The position numbers were made by a program, and so were the translations under genes. From positions 806,001-870,000 of the forward strand of contig NW_023501039.1 of assembly GCF_014066305.1 (NCBI RefSeq): a stretch of 64,000 nucleotides of DNA. Reading direction: 5' to 3'. The DNA is from Letharia columbiana. Taxonomy: Eukaryota > Ascomycota > Lecanoromycetes > Lecanorales > Parmeliaceae. Of the stretch, positions 55,506 to 64,000 are shown piece by piece (position 1 is the first letter of the stretch; the number at the start of each line of letters is the position of its first letter). Below the pieces are notes generated by a model. That model saw nothing but the letters and a program-made list of their open reading frames with translations, was not told the DNA's origin and did no database searches.

Positions 55506-58500
55506 TTGATGTTTCAACTTCCTGGTAGGTATGGATTATCTGCTTTCAAAAGAAGATCTCGACTTTTGGTCATAAGTGCCCGCAAGGACGTTCTGGCTAC
55601 AGGCGGGGCTTCCCAACATGTAGCGGTCCTGGGAATAGCACTTCAGAAGCGCTTTCTGGCGACCTACTCGCGAAGGGATCTCGATGACGGGCTCGAAATC
55701 CTATAAGAGGCTCTCGAAAAGTCACAAAATGGCAGTACTCAAATTCCAGCGGTACTGAACAGCTGCAGCATCCTGCTACAAATGCGAGCGACCAATGAAG
55801 ATCATCTGGGGGATGCATTGGTCGCAGTCACTCTCGCACAGACTGCAGTGGAATTTTGTATCGATGATGACTTCGACACATGGTACTACAAACTTCAATA
55901 TTGTAAAGCTCGGAACTTAGCCCACGAGCTAAGCCTGAACCAGGATCGGACAAATGATGTACTCGCTATGCTTGATCAGTTGCTTGTCAACCCTCCGGAT
56001 CAAATGGCTATGCATCTTGGCCGAAGCGCCAAGGCCCATGCTTTGAAAGTACTCTACAAATGGACAGGAGACAAAAGCTTCGTCGAGGAATTTACCAACA
56101 GCTTTTTCGGCATCAACACTTGTCAAACCGAAATGGCCAAAACCTATGTTGCTCAAAGCTGCGGGGAGAGCTACTCTGCACTCTTTGATCGAGGTAGTAG
56201 TGATGTCAAGCTTGCTATTGCACAGGGATTCTTCAGGGTTGCCTTGCAACATTTTCACAATGTTCATGCACCCGGTACACATCCGTATGAATCTCTGCTA
56301 CATGGTCTTTATAGATCGGCAGCTATACGTATGTTCTTGATAACCCATGGGCTTCCGCACATCGAAGCCGCAAAAAACTCCTTTCGCTCGGCATTGCAAC
56401 TCATGGGGCCAGCAAGTATTCTTCGCACGAAGACGATCATTGGATTTGTGTCGTCTGTTCAGCTGAGTGCTATGATTCAACCACAGACTAATTTGAGGAA
56501 TGCACGAGATCTTGTTGTAGCATTGGGGGCTTTGAAAGCGGAAATGAAAAGATCAGACACAAGAACCTTACACCGCCGCAAATTCTCTTATCTTCTTCAA
56601 AAGATTTATAAAGCTTCGGTGGCGTTTGGATTGCAAAGCCAGGAAGCAGAATCCGCCACCACCGCCGAGAATGGGTACAGCCAAGAACTCGCACTCGAAT
56701 TTTTGGCGGACCCTGACAAGCTAGCAGTGAATATGAATGGTATTATGGACAGTGTCTGGGAATGGAAAACCTTCAGCAACGAGAACTATGCTTCGTACAA
56801 GTCACTCGCGTTACGAATTGAACATGTGGTAATGGATCCACCCCCGAAGAGTAAGAGCTGGAAACCAAGCAACAAGCTATATCTGAGTCGCTGCCGTTCT
56901 ACTACTCAAGATCTTCTTTTCTCGTTACGAAAAAGATCTAGGACTCGAGGCAACCCGTGTGTGCATAAGAATACTGGTTAACCCTTGTTTCGATGCTGCC
57001 CATCGGCTTTGGGCGGGTACCATGGCTGCGATTTCCTTTTTAAAGTGTCTTGACCAGGTTGATGACACAACAAAATCTTGTATAAGTATAGCATGTATGC
57101 TGATGCCTCATGCAATACCAATTGGACTTAGACGACTGGATCAGCTCTTCCTCATCAGAAAATTACATTACACGCCAAAATTAGCTGCTTCAGTATACAT
57201 TGCGGCAGATTAGCCGCTTACTACCACAAGATCCGTTCTCGAGAAATGACGAAGTGTGATACGGGAACAGCTCTTAACATGGCGTTTACCCCTCGATCAA
57301 GCCAAAAGGAAGATCTGGATCTTGCAACGAGATGAGAGAACCTGCAGCAAGACGCTGCAGCTGCTGAGACATCGAAAAACTCCAATAATAATTTACAGGA
57401 TTCTGTTACATTGCAGGATCGACAGAAGACTCTACATAACGATATGAAGAAACGCGGTGGTGCTCGTACATGATCTCAAGACTTCGACGAATTCGAGGTC
57501 AGAGCGCTTGCTGATTACGGCCCGGTTGTAATACTCAATGTTACCGGTCTCCGCAGTGACACCATCGTGATCTGCGCGGATAAACTTCATAATATTCACC
57601 GTCCCATGGCTGGCAAGATGGGTGCGAGGAACCGTATAGAAAATTGAAGCAGCTCCTTAAGATATTCGAGGATGAAGATATTCCACGGGATCGATAGGAC
57701 TTGTCGGACAAGTCACTTCGTGAAGTCTTTTTTTGGCTCTGGACTGCAATCGTACGGCCAATACTAATATCTCCTCCCATCTCCATTGATAGACGTTTTC
57801 AGGGCCAAAGGCCACGAATTTGGTGGGTCACATCATCGTAGGCGAATCTGCTACCTCTCCATGCTGCCGGCGACCATAAGAGAGCTGCGGCTACAGGCGA
57901 GCCTTGTAGTGTCCTTGATCTCACTGAATCTTCTTATACTCCAACGCTACGGGCTCTCAGAGAAGCGCGAAAGAGAATAGAAGACTGTTCTTCCCAGTAT
58001 GCAGAAGAACCTCGCGAAGCACTCTTGGTTGCCATGCGGACGACAGCAGATAGACGAAGCCTTCCCAAAACCATGACAGAAACAGATACTATGAGATCTG
58101 TTATCAACGCTCACTTCGATACATGTGTTCTGCGCGAACCATATACGTCTGAAGTCATCAACCACCTCGAAAGCTGCACAATAGCGCATATTGCTTCCCA
58201 CGGCGAAACCGATAATCTTGCTCCAATGAAAAGCCAGCTCCTCTTCAGAGACTATGGCAAAGAGACACTGAGCGTCCAGACTTTAAGTGAAGCACATTTT
58301 CAACGCTGTCAGCTTGTATACCTCTCAGCATGTGAGACGACCGTGAACCAGGATGCTCAATTACTTGATGAGGGCATTACATTTCTGGTGGGTTCCAGAG
58401 GGCTGGTGTTCCGAATACGATATCGACATGGTGGACAGTATTGGACGACGAATGCGTTGATGTAGCTAAGGCGTTCTACCAGGGCCTTCTTAGCGCTGAT

Positions 58501-58615
58501 ATGGACATTGATGTGAGAAGGTGTGCCAAAAGTTTGCGTGCAGCGATGCTGCAGCTGAGAAATACGCGCAAAAGCCCACTGATCTGGGCTGCGTATTCGC
58601 ATTTAGGCGTATAGT
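55506..58615 (+). pseudogene. TPR-CHAT (caspase-like) protease, broken
   Basis: The N-terminal two-thirds is helical repeat (TPR-like): SQHVAVLGIALQKRFLATYS, DALVAVTLAQTAVEFC, ALQHFHNVHAPGTHPYESLL. The C-terminal CHAT domain has ALADYGPVVILNVTGLRSD near 57,510, SSYTPTLRALREARKRIEDC near 57,930, then IAHIASHG (catalytic His) at about 58,190, LVYLSACET (catalytic Cys) at about 58,315, and after a frame slip GGFQRAGVPNTISTWW and VAKAFYQGLLS, ending SHLGV with TAG at 58,615. Breaks include TAA at 55,704, a frame change near 56,950, several between 57,000 and 57,850, and one near 58,385. The catalytic dyad is kept. The intact family would be a peptidase controlled by its repeat region. Confidence 0.75.
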
Positions 58616-60416
58616 ACGTTGCGATCCTACTTACGGAACGATACCTTCACATTCGAACCTTAAATGGGGAGAGTATTACAAATTCGTTCAGGCTGTGCGC
58701 TGAGGAAGGATCTAAGCACTTTCAAGAAGTGGTCGACGAGGAATTTCGCCTTGCATATCATCAATAGTCTCCATCGCCAATCGGGCTCAGGGGAGAGTAG
58801 GAGGCGGAAGTAGGAGCTCCAGACGTAAACCGTCTTTGTTATTATTCATGAATGGCCGCTAGTTGAGTTCGGCCGCCGTTTACGATGCACTGCAATTGGC
58901 GTCATGGTCAACCTTGTATTTAGTCGGAATAGACGTTCCTTGGTGTGAGAGCGACAGCCTAGCCTTTAGCCTCCTAAAGCCTTCAAAAATCAAGGTAGTA
59001 TCGAGCGGCCAGCAAGTGTGGCAAGCTTTTTATGGAGAGGACACCAATCAATGCCACTCAATGCAGCTTAAATAATAGGCCTATTGAGTACCTTACCAAG
59101 TACAAGGTTCGGTTTGGGCGGGTGTTCCCTCAGCTACTAGGCGAACCGCTAGACTTTGGGGCGAAAATCAGTCGGTAACACACCACCACGCCCCTTCCAA
59201 ATCCATGGCTAAGGTAGTACTGGGAATCGGCCGCCTCGGGCAGACCTGCCCTAGTCGGCACTGCCAATGCTGCATGCTCAGCTTGCTCTGCTGCGCCTAA
59301 TTCTCCTTTATCCCAAGCTCATTGCATCTTTCTCCAGAGCTCGGGTGAACGGTGTGGAAGAGATCTACAAGTGGTCTGACCATAGTCCAGGTATAGAGCA
59401 TGTTCAGAACTAGGCTTGCGAGCTCGTATTTACTCGTCCGGAAAATACGCGACGAAAGATTTAAGATGAATCAATCTCATCTCCTTTACTATCCGGGAAG
59501 AAGATAATCCCTTTCTCACCTCACTCCAGTTCCGCCTAGCAATTCCGCAAATGGTCCTTCCCTACAGCGATACTGTATCACTATGGAGTCAAAGCGGGCA
59601 CAGCTCCTCCCCATGCTTGAGCTGCTTCTCCACACGGTAACAGTTTTCGCCCTGTCATGGAGGAAATAGGGAATCGACGGAGTCGTTCTATAGGTACTTG
59701 TAACGCGACCAGGCCACAATACAGATTGTTGTCCAAGTTGTTCCGCATCTTCTAGCGATGTCACAGGTATCCTCTATATGCGCGACTTCCAATCTGCCTA
59801 CCAGATTCCGCTTCCTATGTCGATCAGCTTCTTCCGACATTGCAAGCCCTGTGACTTCTTTCTGCCAGCTCAGCAACGACTATAGACGGTTGGCCTCAGA
59901 AACACTCAAAACTTGACAATCCGAATTGGGAATACATTGGCCGTTCCTTCGGCGCGGGCTCCTCCTGGTGGCATCTTTCTGTTATGACGATGGTGCCCTA
60001 ACCAATGCGTCATCCCAGGCATGATCTTTGCCCCCGATGTCTTTTTGTATGTCTTCCCATCTCTCCCCGTTCTTTGGAGGATCTGTTGGAAGGAGGCTTC
60101 TAAGGTAACCCGGGCTGACGGTAGCCTTGACAGGGCGGTCCTGAATGTGATCAACGTACTTCATTACTGGTAATGTCAGCAAAGGCAAAGAAAAAGAAAC
60201 CAGCTTCTTCACAACTTTCGTTTGCTGCAGCGCCAACGGCCTCTGAAAATTGACGAGAGTTCCTGGCAGCTTTACCTGAGAGTAGATAGAGGTATGGAAT
60301 CAGGTTCGGTAGCAGAATACGGTATATCATCAAGGCGGTTGTGGATATGATGATGTTTAAGGTCTCCGTGTGCATCATGCAGCGGGCTAGGCGACGATAC
60401 CTTGTCAACCATTGAA
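58616..60416. other. Intergenic/transposon debris
   Basis: About 1.8 kb without a supported gene. Short ORFs on both strands show no domains. Confidence 0.4.
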
Positions 60417-60571
60417 GCAGTCGGATCCGTTTTCCGCAAGACCCTTTGAGATCACAACTCTGCGGCAGTTCTGCAGAAAACGGGTCCGACTGCCTCAACG
60501 GTCAAGAGTGTGTGAGAGAGGATCTCTTGCTGTTATTTTAGGGCAATTCTGCAAGAAAGGGATCCGACTGC
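60417..60571. repeat. Three copies of a GCAGTCGGA(T/C)CC terminal motif
   Basis: GCAGTCGGATCCGTTTTC (60,417-60,434) is inverted at 60,476-60,493 with 17 of 18 matches, enclosing a 77-bp unit. A third copy on the minus strand follows at 60,542-60,571. It looks like terminal inverted repeats of a very small or deleted DNA transposon. Confidence 0.6.
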
Positions 60572-61674
60572 TTTGATATGTGAGGATGTGAGACACTTCC
60601 TTCGCCGCAGGCCAAAATCGCCAACAATAGCCCGATCTGAGAGCGTGTGCCTATATTGATTCGAGGCTGGTACATGTATGGAACAGGGGCGTAACACGTC
60701 CGAGCTCCCCTAGACTGTTGGTCTGGACCAATCCAATCCGGACTAATCCAGACGACGCCCGGACTGTATTCGTTCGGACAAACATCTCCGTTGTGGACTA
60801 GCCTAGGCCTTCGGACCACCAAGGTTCTTCCGGACCGTTTGGATGCCTGGGTTAGCATCCATCATCAGTACGTCAAATCGCAACCGCCGGCACCCCTTTT
60901 TCAGCGAAACGGTCCATCTTTTTTTCCTCCCGCGGGGCCTTCCCGGATCGAGCTCCGCACAATCTTTGCCAGGGCGCTCAGCTCAATTTATCCCGCAGTT
61001 ACGCAAGAAGCGGATTTTTTCCTCCCACTCGGGGCCAGATGGATCCCCAACCTGCCTGGAACGGTCCCCAGCTTCTGGGGAGAACGGAAACACCGGCTGC
61101 GTTCGCACCCTCTTGATCTCCCCTTCCTCAACTACCCCGAGGGCTACTCTGCGCAAAACATGGCACTGCCCGGCTTAGGACTGTAGCCGGTAATGCAGTT
61201 GTCGGCCAACCGTTGGTTTCAAAATTTCTAACATTGTCTCCAGGCTTACTTTCACAACGGACCACTCTGACGAAACTTTTCTCTGGGCAATATCGATCGG
61301 GTTGAAAGGTTGGACAACATTCCGTGCGAAACCGCATCCTCAAATTTGGGAGCTGAGGGATTCGCCGGGAGAGGGGGGGGGTGGTCGGGAAGTGAGCTAA
61401 ATGCACTGCGGGATTACTGCACATGAACTAGTGCACCATACCTGCTTTCCTGTACCGCTTCCTACTGCCGTCTCTGACCGAATTTAGCAGTTCAATCATT
61501 GGGACATAATGATCATGGAGCATCTTTGTGGTATCTTGAACATTTATGCAGGATCGTCTATGCTTTCCTGAGGAGAGCGTCTCACAATCCCAAGGATGGC
61601 CTGGACGTCTTTTCCTTCTTCCTGTCGTAAACTCAGGCCGTGGCTTCTCACCGAATCATATCTCACGCCTCCTG
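60572..61674. other. Intergenic, CCGGA-rich then ordinary DNA
   Basis: 60,700-60,850 is unusually rich in TCCGGAC/GGTCCGG words, possibly more transposon debris. The ORFs at 60,791-61,186 are without recognisable domains. Confidence 0.4.
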
Positions 61675-63266
61675 TCAATGTCTCATTGGCCGAGCCGCCC
61701 CGATATGCGCTACAGGCAAGCTAGCGCGTTCGGGCACTGAAACTCCACTCTGCTCTACATTCACGGTCTTCAGGATGCCACCACCATTCCAACAAGTCCC
61801 CTTTTCCTCAACCGGATCGGACCCACCCTGAACAGAAAAAGAAAGCCCCCCCGTAACATGGCTCCCCCCTGGAAGCTCTTTACGAGCCGCTGCTTCATTC
61901 GGCGCCTCTTCCTCGTGGCTCAAATTGGTTCGTTCAGCACCAGAGGCAACTGTCTTCAGCGCTTTCAATCGATGGTAGCTGGAAATGTTGGAGCTTGACT
62001 CGCTCGTCGGTCTGAGCATATGTTGGTAGAAAGCGGGAAGTATGGGTAAACAGCTGCAGATGAGCCCGATATTTACCTCTGCAATGCTGTGCGGATGTAA
62101 TCAGCTGGTCGGGACTTTGACGCCAAGGGTAAAATCACTTACGCCCAAAGCATGATCACCTCGATCGAATAAGTAGCATCTTCAGAGTCCAACGTATAGG
62201 TCTGTATGGTGCGAGCTACGTTTGCCGCACAAGCTCTATAGATGATGTCAGCGCTATACGATCTGCGAGCTAGGACCACAGGTGGCAGGCCCAGAAAAGG
62301 CGGACCTACAATGTGCCGCCAGCAAAGACCACCATGATACGTAGCTTGCGTCTCAACGAAGTCCTCAACTGCCACACTAATGGCATCGGTAGTAGTAAGA
62401 TAGCTAGATCGGAAACAAGGCTGGTGGTGCAATCCGCGACAAAGATGGTCGGCTCGCTGGCGATGCATTTCCCTAGTACCATGGTATCCCAGACTTTGTG
62501 GATCGGATCACACCTGAAGACCTTGATGAAGAAAGCTGGCATGTAATAAAGAGCCATGAGAACTATGATCACCCGTGTGAAGAAGACGGCTCTGTGATGC
62601 GGGGCAAAGATTCGTGCAATCAAGCAGAGGATTGAAGTCTTGGTGAAGAAAGCGGCGCCATAGTATACGAGCTGTGAAAAGTACTGAAGCTGTCAAGAAT
62701 ATTAGGTGCGCGTTCTGGCCGGCAGCAGGGCAAAGAGAGACCACTGACGCGAAGAAAAGGTGCAACATAGCTCATAGGAACGTCCCGTTGATGAGAACCG
62801 CCACGATAGAGGTTACCTGTTGCTCTTTAGTACGGTGGAGCGAAGGCATACCCCCGTGCTTTCAGATGTGACCCTTCAAAAACCCACTCACATCTCAGGG
62901 CTATGGCGATTTGTGTAATCGCGAGTAGCTAAACACTGTAAGATGAAACTCTCGGCACTTGAAGAGAGATGGAGACCGACCCATGCCAGTATGCAACAGT
63001 CTCCCACTCATCAGCTTGTCCGGAGGTAGCAAAGTGGAAGTGGGCAAGAACTTACAATCTTCGGACCCGACTTTTCGTTTTATAAAGATTTTGGTGTAGA
63101 TCCTTGCCAGCACGCTTGGCCCCACAATGCAATAACAGAGAACTTGGCAAGCAATGTTGTATTTGTACAAATTCGTGTCTGGATGGTCCGAATCCACTGT
63201 GGTACCAGGAGGAGGTGGCAGCCCGCCAACTTTGGCTTGTGGAGATGGTATCCGCGACAATAGCAT
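61675..63266 (-). CDS. Rhodopsin-domain seven-helix membrane protein
   Basis: Member of the large fungal integral-membrane (rhodopsin-like/SAT3-type) family, plasma membrane, function mostly unknown. The start is probably the ATG at 63,266 (MLLSRIPSPQAK), though 63,335 is possible. Exons recognised: 63,266-63,056; 63,000 to about 62,888 (CCILAWVGLHL); one in the 62,830-62,740 area (GGSHQRDVPMSYVAPFLR); about 62,692-62,310 (YFSQLVYYGAAFFTKTSILC, DLAILLLPMPLVWQL, RRKLRIMVVFAGG); 62,262-62,143 (VARTIQTYTLDSEDATYSIE); 62,086-61,675 (ICSCLPILPAFYQHML). The family signatures QLVYxxxxxFxKxSIL and DLxILLLPMPLVW are present. The C-terminal 100 residues are a polar cytoplasmic tail. The exon near 62.8 kb is not resolved in detail. 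Confidence 0.8.
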
Positions 63267-63335
63267 AATGATTGCTTCGTGAAACGAGACTGAAAGGGTG
63301 ACGGAGATCTCGAAGACTGACATGCTGGACGACAC

Positions 63336-63920
63336 GGAGAATATAAACGACCTAGAGAGGGGTGGACGAGGCTACTGCGTGATTGACAAATTTGCATGAT
63401 GAAGAGCGATGCAGCAGCAGGAGGGGTTGCTGATCGTGCCACACCGCCCAAAATGCAAGTTCCCGGGTCGAGCAAGGGTCGATCTGCGCAAAAGAGATGG
63501 GATTCAAGCAGAGGGAATGCATTGCTACAACGTCCTGCTTTCTGGTGGCTAGGAGTTCATCACTGCCTCGACCGTCTCCTGCACTGGGTGTATAGGCATC
63601 CCATTGCAACTGATTGAATGTGGGTGCATTGCGTATAATACTTTGGGAGGGGGTGGTGCGAATCATGATTTGCTAGAATATCTGACAAGTCCCGAGATCG
63701 AAGCATTTTTGCAATTCGGCTCCGGTCAAATCATGCCCCTTTCAGTCCCTGAAACAATAAAGTACTCATATGTCAAGCTAAGTGAGTGCAGCACATATTT
63801 ACGTACTTTGAATTAACACAACACCAAACAAGATTGTTTTGCCGAGATCCGACCCTCGTAATCCGGGTCCGGGCAAGGCCGAAAGAAATGTGGAGCTTAC
63901 GGGCGGGTTACTTACGGGAA
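63336..63920. other. Intergenic region
   Basis: No supported gene. Short ORFs on both strands lack features. Confidence 0.45.
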
Positions 63921-63935
63921 TAGTAATACCGTCAT

Positions 63936-63985
63936 TATCCGATAAACGCCGAGAGGATTTGTTGCCTCTCGGCGTTTATCGGATA
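63936..63985. repeat. Perfect 21-bp hairpin with 8-nt loop
   Basis: The arms 63,936-63,956 (starting TATCCGATAAACGCCGAG) and 63,965-63,985 are exact reverse complements around the loop ATTTGTTG. It is preceded by TAATACCGTCAT, which also occurs at about 15,410. It is probably the terminal structure of a transposable element that continues beyond the window. Confidence 0.75.
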
Positions 63986-64000
63986 CGGGTCAGTGCCGAC

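Overview
The window comes from a filamentous ascomycete (Pezizomycotina). Genes carry short 47-100 nt introns with GT-AG borders and CTAAC branch sites. Housekeeping proteins are of clear fungal type. Long AT-saturated blocks hold retrotransposon remnants whose Trp codons have become stops, as expected from repeat-induced point mutation (RIP). I cannot name the species.

Layout. Positions 1-15,220 are a transposon graveyard: a Ty3/gypsy chromovirus on the minus strand (about 410-4,540) that lacks reverse transcriptase and RNase H; a chromodomain/integrase tail (6,650-7,270) and a strongly RIPped gag-pol (9,290-14,470), possibly one element split by an insertion; several copies of an AT-rich repeat family, called R here, with a conserved end (ACGAGTAAAGG); tandem repeats at 7,700-8,990; and a poly(A) tract of about 275 nt. 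A small gene island follows at 15,220-19,200, with a short-chain dehydrogenase whose catalytic Tyr is Phe, a frameshifted O-methyltransferase and an unrecognised decayed ORF. A second AT-rich block (19,320-21,150) contains an abnormal A/C/G homopolymer tract and further inverted R copies.

From 21.2 kb to the end the base composition is that of normal fungal genic DNA. In order: a MITE-like element, HBS1 (+), a four-helix membrane protein (-), a Hep59/Tls1 splicing factor (-) divergent from a metallo-beta-lactamase-like protein (+), a MICOS Mic26/27 subunit (+), two tandem F-box-like paralogues (+), an LPPELRLRIY-type protein (+), saccharopine dehydrogenase LYS9 (-), uracil-DNA glycosylase UNG1 (-), MCM4 (-), a broken divergent pair (a truncated gene of an unknown fungal family and a TPR-CHAT protease pseudogene), transposon debris, and a seven-helix rhodopsin-domain membrane protein (-). 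The window ends in a perfect 21-bp hairpin.

How they fit together. LYS9, UNG1 and MCM4 are co-oriented housekeeping genes for lysine biosynthesis, DNA repair and replication. MCM4, and more weakly UNG1, have ACGCG (MBF-type) cores upstream. The most interesting accessory locus is 54.8-58.6 kb: a CHAT caspase-like protease beside a divergently transcribed partner, an arrangement reminiscent of fungal cell-death modules, though both genes are broken here. Second is HBS1, whose third intron and SPDDVV motif suggest a combined Hbs1/Ski7 gene.
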